A program made the position numbers and the translations under genes. 64,000 nucleotides of DNA. Origin: Dipteris shenzhenensis (taxonomy: Eukaryota > Polypodiophyta > Polypodiopsida > Gleicheniales). Position 1 is the stretch's first letter. The number at the start of each line of letters is the position of its first letter. Of the stretch, positions 1 through 10,575 are shown piece after piece. Below the pieces are notes generated by a model. That model was not told the origin of the DNA and searched no databases. It saw nothing but the letters and a program-made list of their open reading frames with translations. The stretch lies in the NCBI GenBank assembly GCA_047967505.1, contig CM106541.1; one strand, given 5' to 3'.

Positions 1-304
1 GATTGGAGGGCTTGAATAGCTTCCCTCATGAATGGTGGTAGAACCATGGTAATTCCTCTTTGTGAACCATGCCTTGCTCCTTCTACTGCACCCTCGCCAG
101 CCCAAGGCAAGGAAGTTCTATGGGAGGGTGGACCTGAAGCTCCATCCACCCCCAACCCTCCAAACACCAACCCTTCAAAGAAAGTCCGACCCCAAAAGGA
201 ACAGAGGATCAAATCCGACGGCAACCAGATGCAATTGCCCATTACTCCACCATACTGTTGTCCCCCACTCAGGAAAGCCATGAACAGCAAGTACGAGAGG
301 CTAG
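1..304. other. Left edge, no supportable gene
   Basis: This stretch precedes the first LTR-like repeat. A 156-codon open frame starts at 28 but runs straight into the LTR, is rich in Pro, Ser and Thr, and matches no family I know, so I do not call it a gene. If the LTR that follows is the 3' LTR of a plus-strand gypsy element, this would be the end of that element's internal region; the element's body would then lie outside the window. Confidence 0.35.
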
Positions 305-1139
305 TACAGTGCAAGCTCAGGGGGTTTCAACCCCAAATATCTCAAGCGGTCACACGTCTCAGGGGGTTTGAGCCCCAAGTATCCCAAGCTGTCACTGGTT
401 CAAGCCGCAAATTGCCACAAATATATCAAGTGGTTATTTGCCTCACGGGGTTCGAGCTGCAAGTGGATCAAGATCGGCCTCACCACTCCAGGTTTTGAGC
501 CTCACATATAGGTTTCAAGCCTCAAAGGGCTCAGGACTCAGAGGCTCGAGGCTAACACAAGCGCTATTTAGCGCTCTTATATGGTTAACACAAGTGCTAT
601 TTTTGACACACAAGAGTGGAATAATAGGGGAGAGATGGAAAGGATAGCAAAGATGCCTTGGCACCGTACGGGCCCAAGAGCCTTTTAAATGTAAAGAAAG
701 AGAGAGTGATAAAAGGAAAAGGGTTGGCCCTCCCTTCAAAAGGTGACATGTATAAAAGATGAAATGCTTTGGTCTTCATTGTTGTATGCACAAGTTTGGA
801 ATACAAGCTCCCTCCTCTCTTCCAAGAGTGTCTTTGGGTGTTCTCTTGTTTCCTTTGTCGTGCCTTTGTCTTTGCCACTTCATCCCCCTTCACTCTCCTC
901 TTCCCTTCTCCTTCTCCTTCCCTTCTCCTTCTTCCTCCCTTCTCCCCTCTCTTCTCCCTTCTCCCCCTTCCCTCTTTCTCTCATGAAAACACACTGCAAC
1001 AATCAGGAAGCTGCTTGAGTGACACAAGTGAATAGCTCTTCGTGCCTTGCATTGCTCCCACAAGGAGTAGCTTGGAGTGGAGGCTCCATCAGCATTCCTT
1101 CAAGATCCCAATGACACATGAGTCACTGTCGAGATAACA
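305..1139 (+). repeat. Gypsy-type LTR, copy A (solo or 3' LTR)
   Basis: The segment aligns by eye, in blocks, with two minus-strand copies at 45277-46090 and 50428-50990. Shared blocks include a 'GTTGGCCCTCCCTTCAAAAGG' neighbourhood followed by a TATA box, a tract on T/C-rich lead-in to a 'TTGTGCAAGTTTG'-like stretch, a polypyrimidine tract, and a CA end. In copies B and C the sequence just after the CA end is a gypsy-type primer-binding site. Here the LTR ends in CA at 1138-1139 and is followed by unrelated DNA, so this copy is a solo or 3' LTR. The 5' boundary is uncertain and could lie some tens of bases upstream. Confidence 0.7.
751..758 (+). promoter_or_regulatory. TATA box of gypsy LTR copy A
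   Basis: TATAAAAG lies just after the conserved 'CCTCCCTTCAAAAGG' block. Copy C has the same TATAAAAG on the minus strand at 50792-50799. Copy B has a degraded version (GTAAAAG). Conservation at the same place in two copies supports it as the LTR promoter. Confidence 0.6.
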
Positions 1140-1899
1140 CATCTTGTCTGATCATGGATAAGACAAAACATGGAGTCCAAGAGTCTGCTCCCTTTCTCAT
1201 TGCTAGATGACAACATAGATTTGGATGATGAGGCAGCCTTCCCCTTGTTGGAAAAAGACAGAGATTTTTATCCCATGTTGGCTTTTGATTCCGAAGACTT
1301 ATTTTCTCCACCTTTGAGTTATGGATACAAACCTTCTGGGAGCTGGGAGGAAGAGGAGGAAGAAATGCCCGTCCTTCCTATGTGCATGCAGCTCAAAATC
1401 CATGAGGTGGGTTCTTTAGCCTCCCTCGAGATTGTGTGCTTTTGTTGGTGCTCCCTATCTAGATGGAACCATGGCCTTAGGATTTCTATACCATGCTGCA
1501 ACTACTGGATCTCATCGACTTAGAAGAGGATATGTTTTGCAAAGGTAAAATCGAGGAGTGCTCTGCTTCAGGACCTGAAGACATAACCTTTAGTTAAACT
1601 ATCATTCCATGTGAAGAAGGAGCCACTAGAATCCGGACATAAAAGGACGAATGACTCCACTCAGGCACAAGCAAGAGGATTTCTAGAGATGGTGAAGATA
1701 GAACCGATGGAGGAGGTCATAGTAAAGATGGAACTGGTGGAGCTCCAACAAAAGGAGGACTAGTAGGTAACCCAAATGCTAGGTAGGCCTAGGAAACCAA
1801 GGAGTAACCTCCCCCCAATGAGAAGAAAGAGGATAGTACGTCACCCACATATGATCAAGGAGTAGGAACTAATTCGAAATCAACTTTTGGAGGAACATG
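1140..1899. other. Unresolved segment between LTR and LINE remnant
   Basis: A 117-codon plus-strand frame (1170-1523) begins with an acidic stretch and loses any recognisable character after about residue 75. Several short frames follow with stops. It could be the 5' part of the LINE ORF1 recognised from about 1900, but I see no diagnostic motif. Confidence 0.3.
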
Positions 1900-2318
1900 C
1901 CAAGTTTTGGGTGAGAGTGATCAATATGGTGTTGGTCAGTCTATTTTGGCTTTCCTTGATGACAAGCTCACAAACTTTGTCAGATGACTAAGCTTTGGTA
2001 GGTTACTTGCTAGGTATGAGACCCCCTATGGCCTTCATTGAAACTTCGATTATAACTAATTGGGTAAAGAAGGGTATGAATATATTAAAATTTTGATTCC
2101 TAAATAAAGGGTTTTTTGTATTCTTGTTTGAAAAGCCTGAAATGGCAGCTAGAGCCCTCCAATATGGATTTTGGACTATTAGAAAACAACCCCTATATTT
2201 GGAACAGTGGACCAAAGGGTTCTCTCCTAACGCTCCTAGATAAAAAAGAATCCTTGTATGGGTAGGACTGCCTGACTTGCCTTTGTATTTTATAATCAAT
2301 TGCCCTTCTTGTGCTATG
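1900..2318 (+). pseudogene. L1-type LINE ORF1 remnant (DUF4283-like), 5' half
   Basis: Translated in shifting plus frames, this stretch resembles the DUF4283 domain of plant L1-like LINE ORF1 (gag-like) proteins. An F-x-F-x-F-like strand, 'AARALQYGFWTI', and the diagnostic 'VWVGLPDLPLYF' come in the family order. Stops interrupt it, for example in the strand before 'FLNKGFF'. The frame is cut at 2318 by the copia element. The ORF1 tail and ORF2 start resume after 7310, so the two halves belong to one LINE copy. Confidence 0.6.
2314..2318 (+). repeat. Target-site duplication, left copy (CTATG)
   Basis: Five bases directly before the TG start of the 5' LTR. The five bases after the 3' LTR at 7305-7309 are CTATA, a 4 of 5 match. 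A 5-bp duplication is standard for LTR retrotransposons and confirms that the two LTRs belong to one insertion. Confidence 0.75.
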
Positions 2319-3038
2319 TGTTAGATATCAATGCTCCACTCTCGTGTAACTATGCGGGAACCAACTAACTCTACTTGTAAGCCCCCCATATGAGGAGAAG
2401 GCATTTGAGTAGCTCGGTTATCTAGTAGGTCCTGATTTGTACACCAGGGCCATGTGTGGCCTGATGGCTGGATGGCTTCAGATAGAGTTGGCACACTGCC
2501 AACTAGGCTACATGCAAGTGCGGGAAGGCATCCCATGATTGACCGCACTGAGGGTAGATGGAGCATTTCCCAGGGCAGCCCACTCTCGGGTTGCGGGGCC
2601 CGTTTGGAGCCTCGAATGATCCTTGATGGCTTTGGGTCGAATGATGACCGTAGGTGAGTTGCTTTATTTTGCACCACGGTTCTATTGTGTGGTCAGTGGC
2701 CTATTTCAGGACCGGCCTATTTGGGCAGACTAGGTCGGCAGTCTCCCAATTGGGTCTAACTGACTATGATTGGTGGCTATATAAGAGCAAGCCCATGAAG
2801 CCCATATTCATCACTGGCTATAGCAACCCTAATTCCTTAGCATCCACCCTCCATCCTCTACTGTTTCCAGCATGCCATCAAAGCTTCTCACACAGGAGCG
2901 CATGGTTGGGAGGCAGCGCCATCTATTGTATCAGTTTTACAGTAATCAAAATTTTGATTCTCCATATTATCTACTTTTCTCTCTTGCATATGAGATCCTG
3001 TTATCTGTTGAGCATAGATGTTGTATTGTTTTCTTACA
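2319..3038 (+). repeat. copia-1 5' LTR
   Basis: Begins TGTTAGATATC and ends TCTTACA, giving the TG...CA termini of an LTR. It matches 6577-7304 along its whole length with scattered substitutions and small indels, for example an extra 'CCAACTA' segment here near 2498. The primer-binding site starts at the next base. Confidence 0.93.
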
Positions 3039-3050
3039 TGGTATCAGAGC
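3039..3050 (+). promoter_or_regulatory. Primer-binding site (initiator tRNA-Met type)
   Basis: TGGTATCAGAGC follows the 5' LTR end directly. This is the canonical plant copia primer-binding site complementary to the 3' end of initiator methionyl-tRNA, where minus-strand DNA synthesis starts. Confidence 0.93.
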
Positions 3051-3108
3051 TTGGGCTCTAGCAAGAAGATTTGGTAGTGTGTTTCTGTTTGTGAGCAGAT
3101 TGTGAGAG

Positions 3109-4010
3109 ATGGCCCGGCCCGCAAGACTGCGAATCCCATCGTTCGGCGAAAGCAGAAAGTTGGACGGCACTAACTATCCACTCTAGAAGTTCAAGATGAA
3201 GACCATCCTAAGTGCATACGAGCTTTGGGATACTGCTACTGGGGTGGACCTGAAGCCGGTTGCGAGAGCGAATCCAGCCAATGCAGCACAACAGATAGTA
3301 CCAACTGCGGATGAGATTCTCACATGGACAAGAAGAAATGCAGATGTGCTATGTTCTATTGTCTGCAGTGTAAGTGATTCTGTCATGGAGTTGATTCAAC
3401 ATGTCACCAAAGTGGAGGAGGCATGGACCATCTTGGAAAATTAGTACGAGACCACGAATCAGATGCGGATTCATCAGAATCTGGAGACTCAACTCGCGAA
3501 CGAGAAACTGTCCGAGTCTGAAACAGTAAAGAAGTTGATCACCAGGGTGAAGAATCTACGCGATCAAATGACTGCGATTGGCATCACCATCACCAGCAAG
3601 AATCTAGCACGAAGGTGCATACGGATTCTCTCACCAAAGTACGATGGTCTTGTTATGGCGTTGAATACGCAGAACAAAAATCCGCCCCTCAACTTTGAGG
3701 ATTTCAGCGCGATGCTTCTGGAGGAGGAGATGCATCAAAAGACGAGGACTAGAGAAGATTCGGCTTTCTCGACTGGATCAAAGAAAGGTAAGGGTAAGGA
3801 CTCTGGTAATGCATCTTTTTCTGATGATAAAAAGAGAAAGAAGAAGATCAAGTGCTTCTATTGCAACAAGGCAGGGCACAAGCAGAATGAGTGTCGAAAG
3901 AAGATTGTAGACGAGAAGAACGGAGTAAAGAAAGAGTCCAGCAACAGCATGCAGGCAGTACCAGTAGAGTTGTTTGTAGCGATTAAGGAGATTTGCATGG
4001 AGGCCGAAAG
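3109..4010 (+). pseudogene. copia-1 gag
   Basis: The start at 3109 opens a frame that continues through 3463-4026, broken only by TAG at 3184-3186 and 3442-3444. Both sit where relatives carry Trp ('PLWKFKM') and probably Gln. The central part is a UBN2/retrotran_gag-type capsid region. A basic linker then leads to a CX2CX4HX4C zinc knuckle at 3853-3894 (CFYCNKAGHKQNEC), which would bind the RNA genome. A frameshift near 4012 moves into the protease frame. Confidence 0.85.
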
Positions 4011-4330
4011 AACCTTGGATTATTGACAGTGGTGCATCATGCCACATGACTAGTCGGAAGGATCGATATACCTCTCTACATTCAGTAGGGAATGACATCC
4101 TACTAGCAGTCGGCAATTATGCAAAATGTCCAACAAAAGGAAAAGGTATGATTGCTCTCAAGTCAGATGGAGTTGTAAAACAGTTGTCCGATGTTCGTTA
4201 TGTGCTAGATATCAAGAGGAACTTATTGTTCGTTTCTGCGATCATGGATCGGGACCTCAAAGTTCACTTCGATAAGAATGGCGCACAGATTTTGGATCTT
4301 CAAGGGAAGGTCGTTGGTAAAGGTACATAG
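4011..4330 (+). pseudogene. copia-1 aspartic protease
   Basis: The active-site triad context 'WIIDSGASCHMT' is read about 4013-4048, one frame away from gag. It is followed by a copia protease body ('LSDVRYVLDIKRNLLFVSA') to the stop near 4330. The catalytic DSG is intact. Beyond 4330 the expected linker and GAG-pre-integrase finger are absent. Confidence 0.8.
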
Positions 4331-4339
4331 GAGTAGCGA

Positions 4340-4720
4340 AGCGCAAGATGCACGTCATCTGTGAAATGGGTAGGAGTATGATGAAAGGGAAAGATTTGCC
4401 AAAGATTTTCTAGACTGAAGCATGTAACACGGCAGTTTACATTCTGAATCATAGCTACACGAAGGCTGTGAATGGGATGACTCCACTGTAGGCCTTTTCT
4501 GGTAAGAAACCTTCAGCTGCACATTTCAGAGTTTTTGGATGTGACTATTTTGTGCATGTCCCTGATGCTAACAGGATCAAATGGGAACTGAAGAGCCGAA
4601 AGTGTATTTTCTTGGGCTACAGTGAAGAGGCGAAGGGTTATCATCTCTATAATCATGTTACCAAAAAGATAATAGTAAGTCGCGATGTGGTCTTCTCAAA
4701 ACAGTCGCATCAATTGGAGG
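4340..4720 (+). pseudogene. copia-1 integrase, C-terminal remnant only
   Basis: The frame reads the end of the integrase core ('TEACNTAVYILN', 'FRVFGCDYFVHV') and the following 'KSRKCIFLGYSEEAKGYHLY' module typical of copia. TAG stops at 4411 and 4489 replace expected Trp (F-W-T-E-A) and Gln. The two catalytic Asp residues and the HHCC finger are missing, so no strand transfer would be possible. Confidence 0.8.
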
Positions 4721-5034
4721 AGGATGCTTCCTTCCCAGACAACCAGGACCAAGATATCCATCCAGTACAATGACCAACAGCAGGCTGACCTCCCCCAACG
4801 GTGCTTGGGAGGATTCAAGATGAAGAAGAGGAAGAAGAGCTTTGCAGAACCACAATGGCAACGGCCATTCCTGAAGTGGGTAAAGCAGTTTTTGGATGGT
4901 AGAGAACCTCCACCCATTGAGGAGGAACCATCTAAACACTGCCGGTCCAAGAGATTAGAGGAGCAAATAAGGGCACATGAACACTTGGTCAATTACGCTT
5001 TGATGATAGAGGTGATCCGTGTTTAAGAACCCAA

Positions 5035-6535
5035 GTGTCTTGAAGAGGCACAGGGTGATGATAGGTGGATGGAGGCTATGCAGTTGGAGTATGGCTTTAT
5101 AATGAAGAACAACACTTGGGACCTTGTGGATCGACCACCAAAACGCAAGGTAATCGGCACCAAGTGGGTGTACAAGACCAAGTACAAGTCCGATGGCACG
5201 TTGGATAAGTACAAGGCTCGGCTTGTGGCAAAAGGATTCGCATAGGTACATGGTTTTGATTATTAGGATACTTTTGCTCCCACAGCTCGACTAACCACAA
5301 TTCGTAGTGTTTTGGCTTTAGCAACCCAGGGAAGTTGGCCCGTGTTTCAGATGGATGTAAAATCCGCCTTTCTGAATGGAGATCTCAAGGAGGAGGTATA
5401 CGTGGAACAACCACCAGGTTTTGTGATCCCCGCTTCAAAAGGTAAAGTCTGAATTAAAGAAGGCACTTTACGGGCTGAAACAGGCCCCACGAGCGTGGTA
5501 CCAACAGATTGATGCCTACTTTCTACAAAACGGGTTCAGGAGGAGCCCATCTGATGCAAATTTGTATATCTTCAAAGGAGGAGGTAGGTGTATGATCGTG
5601 GTCCTTTATGTGGACGACCTTGTCATAACAAGGAACCATGAAGAAAAGATCTCGCAGGCAAAGCATTTGCTAGGAAGAGAGTTTGAAATGACAGACCTCG
5701 GACTGATGCATTTTTGTTTGGGGATTGAAGTTTGGCAAGAGCCAAAATAGGTCATCTCACAGCTGAAGTATGCTGGAGAGATACTGAAGGCATTTGGCAT
5801 GGCTGAGTGCAAGACAGTTGGCACCCCTATGAAGGTTGACGTGAAGCTCTCAAATGAGATTCATCACCACTGGTGGATGAAGCGAAGTATAGAAGGCTTG
5901 TGGGCAGTTTGATTTACTTGTGCAACACGTGGCCGGACATTAGTTTTGCGACTGGTATACTAAGCAGGTTTTCCAATAAGCCTCGGGAGAACTATTGGAG
6001 GGCAGGGATGTGGGTGCTGAAATACATCAAAGGCACACTTGATTATAGCTTCACCTATACCAAGGGCAACATCTTGACCGGATTCTATGACTCGGATTGG
6101 GCAGGAGATGTGGATAGCAGGAGATCAGTGACAAGTTAATATTTCTCACTTGGATCTGGAGCTGTGTCATGGGTCAGCAAGAAGCAACCCACAGTTGCTC
6201 TTTCTTCTACCGAGGATGACTACAAATCAGCATGTTTTGCTTCTTGTGAGGCGATGTGGTTGAGGAGGATTTTAGGGGACATGGGTGCAATGCAAAACAA
6301 GCCTACGCAGTTATCATGTGACAATCAGAGTTGCATGGCAATTGCAAAGAACCCTGTGTTCCACGCTCGCACAAAACACATTGAGATTCAATATCCCTTT
6401 GTACGCAAGCTCATCATGGATGGAGAGGTCGACTTGGTGTACTGTCTGACTACAGAGAATGCGATGGACATCTTCACAAAGGCTCTTGGAAGAGACTTGC
6501 TAGAGAGGCATCTTCATCATGATTTGGCATTGGGC
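5035..6535 (+). pseudogene. copia-1 reverse transcriptase and RNase H
   Basis: RVT_2 motifs appear in order: 'VIGTKWVYKTKY', 'KARLVAKGF', 'DTFAPTARLTTIR', 'QMDVKSAFLNGDL', the catalytic 'LYVDDLV' (about 5606-5626), 'FEMTDLG', then RNase H with 'FYDSDWAGD' (about 6084), 'ALSSTEDDYKS' and 'TKHIEIQYPFVR'. TAG stops lie at 5243, 5264 and 5748 and a TAA near 6137. Frameshifts occur near 5450 and 5860. Both enzyme domains are recognisable but not translatable as one protein. Confidence 0.9.
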
Positions 6536-6567
6536 CGAAAAAGTAAGTTCACTTGCGGGTGGATATT

Positions 6568-6576
6568 GAGGGGGGG
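6568..6576 (+). promoter_or_regulatory. Polypurine tract of copia-1
   Basis: GAGGGGGGG directly precedes the 3' LTR. This purine run primes plus-strand DNA synthesis in LTR elements. Confidence 0.85.
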
Positions 6577-7304
6577 TGTTAGATATCAATGCTCCACTCT
6601 CATATAACTACGTGGGAACTAGCTAACTCTACTTGTAAGCCCCCCATATGAGGAGAAGGCATTTGAGTAACTCGGTTATCCGGTAGGTCCTGGTTTGGAC
6701 ACCAGATGGGGGCCATGTGTGGCCTGATGGCTGGACGGCTTCAGATAGAGTTGGCACACTGCGGCTACATGCAAGTGCGGGAAGGCATCCCATGACTGAC
6801 CGCACTGAGGGTAGATGGAGCATTTCCCGGGGCAGCCCACTCTCGGGTTGTGGGGCTCGTTTGGAGCCCCGAATGATCCCGGATGGCTTTGGGCCGAATG
6901 GTGACCGTAGGACAGCTGCTCTATTTTGCACCACAGTTCTATCGTGTGGTCGGTGGCCTATTTCAAGATCGGACCCCCAATCGGCCGGTTTGGGCGCACT
7001 GGGTCGGTCTCCCAATTGGGTCTAACCAACTATGACTGGTGGCTATATAAGAGCAAGCCCATGAAGCCCATATTCATCATTGGATATAGCAACCCTGATT
7101 CCTTAGCATCTGGCCTCCGTCCTCTACTGTTTCCAGCATGCCATCGAAGCTTCTCACACAGAAGCGCACAGCTGGGAGGTAGCGCCATCTATTGTATCAG
7201 TTTTATAGTAATCAAAATTTTGATTCTCCATACTATCTGCTTTTCTCTCTTGCATACGAGATCCTGTTATCTGTTGAGCACAGACGTTGTATTGTTTTCT
7301 TACA
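6577..7304 (+). repeat. copia-1 3' LTR
   Basis: Same TG start and CA end as the 5' LTR, colinear with it over the full length. It is flanked by the polypurine tract on the left and the CTATA target-site copy on the right. Confidence 0.93.
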
Positions 7305-7309
7305 CTATA
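7305..7309 (+). repeat. Target-site duplication, right copy (CTATA)
   Basis: Matches 2314-2318 (CTATG) at four of five bases. The mismatch is consistent with the age suggested by the LTR divergence. Confidence 0.75.
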
Positions 7310-8065
7310 GTCTAGGAGATATGATGATATGATGATAGAAGCTAGGTGGTCCAAAGAGTTTGAAGAGGATGTCACTAGAGATGATGCCATGGAAGGGGAA
7401 GAAATTAGTGGTGAGGACAAAAGAGGAGCAGGCTAAATCTACTCGAGGAAACAAGGACACTAGCCAAGGGAAAGCCTTTACAGTAGTGCACAACAAAAGG
7501 AGACAATTCCAAGCTAAAGCAACTTCCGCATAGATGAATAGCCCTAACCCCAGGGCTAAAAAGGAGTATTAAAAGATTTCCAGATAAATATTTTACTTCT
7601 TGACTCTAAATGTTAGAGGATTGATAGGTCCTAAGTAGAGGTGAGGAGATGCTGAGAGCTAGTTCCCTCTGCCCGGCCTTTCTAGCATGGCAAGAAGTCA
7701 AGGCAAGTAGAAGTAGACAAGAGAGTAGATTAAAAGTAATTGACAAAACAAGAAATTGGTATTATACTTCCCATGTTGAGTAGAAGGGAGGAACTGCTAT
7801 TAGTATACTTTCTCATTATAATGGAGGAGTGCTTCAACTAGCTATAGATGATCAAAACAGATGGGTTATGCTTAAATGCCTTATCAAGGGAAAAGATTTT
7901 GCAATCATTTCATTATATGCTCCAAATGCTACAGTAGATAGAAAAATAATGTGGGAATCATTCATTATTGTAGAAGGCAATTGTTTTGCCTTAGGAGATT
8001 TCAACATGGTGGAAAGAAAGGGAGACAGATGGATGAAACATGGTATTTGCACAATAATGACATAA
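7310..8065 (+). pseudogene. LINE ORF1 tail and ORF2 endonuclease (APE/EEP) remnant
   Basis: After the copia insertion the LINE resumes. About 7310-7580 is a polar, Lys/Gln-rich tail without clear motifs. From about 7587 the frame reads the N-terminus of an L1 ORF2 endonuclease: 'TLNVRGLIGP', 'WQEVKAS' with the catalytic Glu, 'GGTAISI', 'ISLYAPN' and 'ALGDFNMVE'. These are the exonuclease-endonuclease-phosphatase landmarks in family order. Stops occur before 7829. The domain ends abruptly near 8040 and no reverse transcriptase follows, so the copy is truncated or recombined. Confidence 0.8.
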
Positions 8066-8603
8066 AATATCTTCATCATGTGTGTTGATATGACCCATTA
8101 GACACACCTTTCTCATAGACCCGTCAAAGCAAAAATCATTGTGTACATGCTAATTTAAAAACCAAGTGCACTTGACATCTATACACTACACACTACCTAG
8201 ACAATGACTTATCTTGGATACTCTATGGAATGTGACATTGGATGTAGTGGGCTTTGCCCATGTGTGGCCATAATATTTGTGTTCCATACCACCATCCTAG
8301 GAACTACTCCATTAATAGGTGGGAGCACAAGGATCACATCACCATTGTAAAAGTTTAAGAGCTCCATAATGCAACATACCCTTGGGACATGATAGATTAA
8401 GTTAGATATGGATTTTCCCTTTATATTGGCCATTTAGAGGATATCACCCCTCTTTCATGTCCAAGAAATGTTGTAAGCTAGCATGGTGAGAGCGTTGTTA
8501 TCCCCCTTAAGCTGAAAACTTATCGATAATTGAATCTTAGTGGATTGTGATCTATAATTGTATTAAAAGGTTGTTGTGGTGTGGAAACTTTCTATCATGA
8601 TAG
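8066..8603. other. No recognisable feature
   Basis: AT-rich sequence with short frames on both strands. A 74-codon minus frame (8209-8433) has no motif I recognise. Confidence 0.4.
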
Positions 8604-9731
8604 CCTCGTATTGGCCAAATAATTGTGCATCCAATACTCATCCAATATGAAACCCTACGCATAATTTGCCAAGACTTGTCTGAAGATGAGAAAAATATCT
8701 TATGCCTGTCTACACATGCCGGGTTTATAGCATTCAGGATGGATGCTTTCATTGCATATGTATGCCTCATGGGTAGTCCTCCCCTCGGGGTTATTGCAGG
8801 TTTGTTGCCATTGCTACAAAGGCCATCATTATTATTTGCAAGGCATGACATAACCGACATCCCACCCATGCAGTTGATGATCCCATCGCACCAGCAAAAA
8901 GAAGTGTCGGAAGATGACAGGGCCTATCGCACATCCAACTTCCCATATCTAACCACTCTTTCTGCCAACCTCATAACCTCACTTACCCTTGCTGCTACCA
9001 CCCTCTTAACCTTCCCCGAGCTCCATCCTAACATCTATTCCCTCCATCATCTCTTTGCTCATGCCTCTCACCATTTTCAACTAACCCAATAGTCACAAAC
9101 TTACGAGCCCCTCACACCTAGCTCCTTCCCCTCCCTTGCTAATCCTACCCTTGAAGATTACCAAGCTGCTCAAACCATTTCTCCAGTTCTACCCCCCCTC
9201 CCCTCTGCTCCCCCTTCCGTAACTAACACTCTTCCATATTTCTCCCCCATGTCCCCAGATTCTCTCCCTAGCCTGTCATCACCTCCGACACTACTTGTGC
9301 TTCCATCAGCAAAAAATAACACAGTATTTGATTTTGAATATCAGGCTCCGGAGAATCCAATTTGTAGTCCCATGCCAAGTTCCAATGATGGGTATGATTT
9401 TGATGAGATACCACTTCCCAGCAACCTCATCAAGCAATTTTGGAGCAAATATCCTGATATGAAAATTGAGAACTTTCCTACCAACCTTCGTCAGCGTCAA
9501 ATTAGTGAAGGTTGGATTAGCAAGTTGGATCCACAACCTGATTGGTGCCGCCCCAAGCTCTTTGATGTAATCTTCTTGAAGAAGTACCTATGTGCACCTC
9601 CATGTCTCAGAACCCATCCCAAGTTCTATGTAGTTCCACGGCATAAAAAATGGGAAGCCAACATACACACTTTGGATGAAGATCGAACCATTAATTGGCC
9701 AATGATCGAGCCATACTCTAGTGTCGCCTAA
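8604..9731 (+). pseudogene. Unrecognised long reading frame with one internal stop
   Basis: The frame is open from 8604 to 9731 (about 375 codons) except for one TAG at 9090-9092. No ATG in a good context is evident at its upstream end. The N-terminal part looks hydrophobic and globular ('DLSEDEKNILCLSTHAGF'). A Pro/Ser-rich linker follows (about 9100-9290), then a charged C-terminal part rich in Trp, Tyr and Lys ('LIKQFWSKYPDMKIENFP', 'KFYVVPRHKKWEAN'). I cannot assign a family. Length and composition are unlike the simple-repeat frames elsewhere, so it is probably a decayed protein, of host or transposon origin. Confidence 0.4.
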
Positions 9732-10086
9732 GTGCTATATTCTGTAAAACATTTGAATTCATTCTGGAGGTCCCATGTTACCTCGATTCCCATTTGCCTC
9801 CACTTAATTTCAATCCCAATGAACGGTTCAATACTCAGATTATAAGCCGACTCTATCAAAGAGTGATCTTCTTAGAAGCATGCCACATATCTCTATTCGA
9901 GCAAATGGTGGATACAGGCTACTTGGAAAAAACTGAGCAAAAATTGTATGGTGCCAAGGCTTTATAGCAGGATCGACTGGCATGACACAAGTTCCACAGC
10001 CACTAGACTAAAGGCATGGCAATCTAGGTACGTGCTCACAATAAGCCATAACCCGAGGACGAGTAATAAAATGGATCTGGGAGTAT
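9732..10086. other. No recognisable feature
   Basis: Short frames only. It may continue the preceding decayed reading frame, as some Trp-rich peptide stretches appear in other frames, but nothing diagnostic is present. Confidence 0.3.
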
Positions 10087-10195
10087 GTTGTCTCTGTGCC
10101 AACATGGACTTAGGTAGAACAGAATGTGTGTGTAGAGTAGCGGCAAAGCTCCGCTTGTACTTGCATAAGGCTAGAAATAATCCTTCTTTGAAATC

Positions 10196-10575
10196 CAACT
10201 TACATGTTCTACATGCAAGTTCTACATACGATTCCTACATGCAAGTTCTACATGTGAGTTCTACATGAAACTCCTACATGCAACTCCTACATGCGAGTTC
10301 TACATGTGAGTTCTACATGCAACTCCTACATGCAAGTTCTACATGCGAGTTCTACATGCAACTCCTACATGCAACTCCTACATGCGAGTTCTACATGCGA
10401 GTTCTACATGCAACTCCTACATGCAACTCCTACATGCGAGTTCTACATGGCGAGTCCTACATGGTGAGTTCTACATGCAACTCCTACATGCAAGTTCTAC
10501 ATGCAACTCCTACATGCAACTCCTACATGTGAGTTCTACATGCAACTTCTATATGCAAGTTCTACATGTAGAGAA
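10196..10575 (+). repeat. 13-bp minisatellite, left arm of foldback
   Basis: About 28 tandem units alternate between TACATGCAACTCC and TACATGCGAGTTC, with variants. Because 13 is not a multiple of three, the frames cycle every 39 bp into a 13-residue peptide repeat and stay open in more than one frame. That explains the long frames here, which are not genes. Confidence 0.9.

Larger units (their letters stand above)
2319..7304 (+). mobile_element. Ty1/copia retrotransposon, complete structure but dead (copia-1)
   Basis: The element has two LTRs (720 and 728 bp), a primer-binding site next to the 5' LTR, gag with a zinc knuckle, protease, integrase, reverse transcriptase, RNase H and a polypurine tract. 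The domain order protease-integrase-RT-RNase H defines Ty1/copia. It is 4986 bp long. About 0.8-1 kb seems to be missing between protease and the end of integrase: the GAG-pre-integrase finger and most of the integrase core are absent. Many in-frame TAG codons and several frameshifts make it non-autonomous. It sits inside an older LINE. The LTRs look roughly 93 percent identical by eye, so this is not a recent insertion. Confidence 0.92.

Noticed and set aside
28-498. 156-codon frame at the left edge
   Set aside because: It runs into LTR copy A and has no motif. The in-LTR part is repeated at other copies as non-coding sequence.
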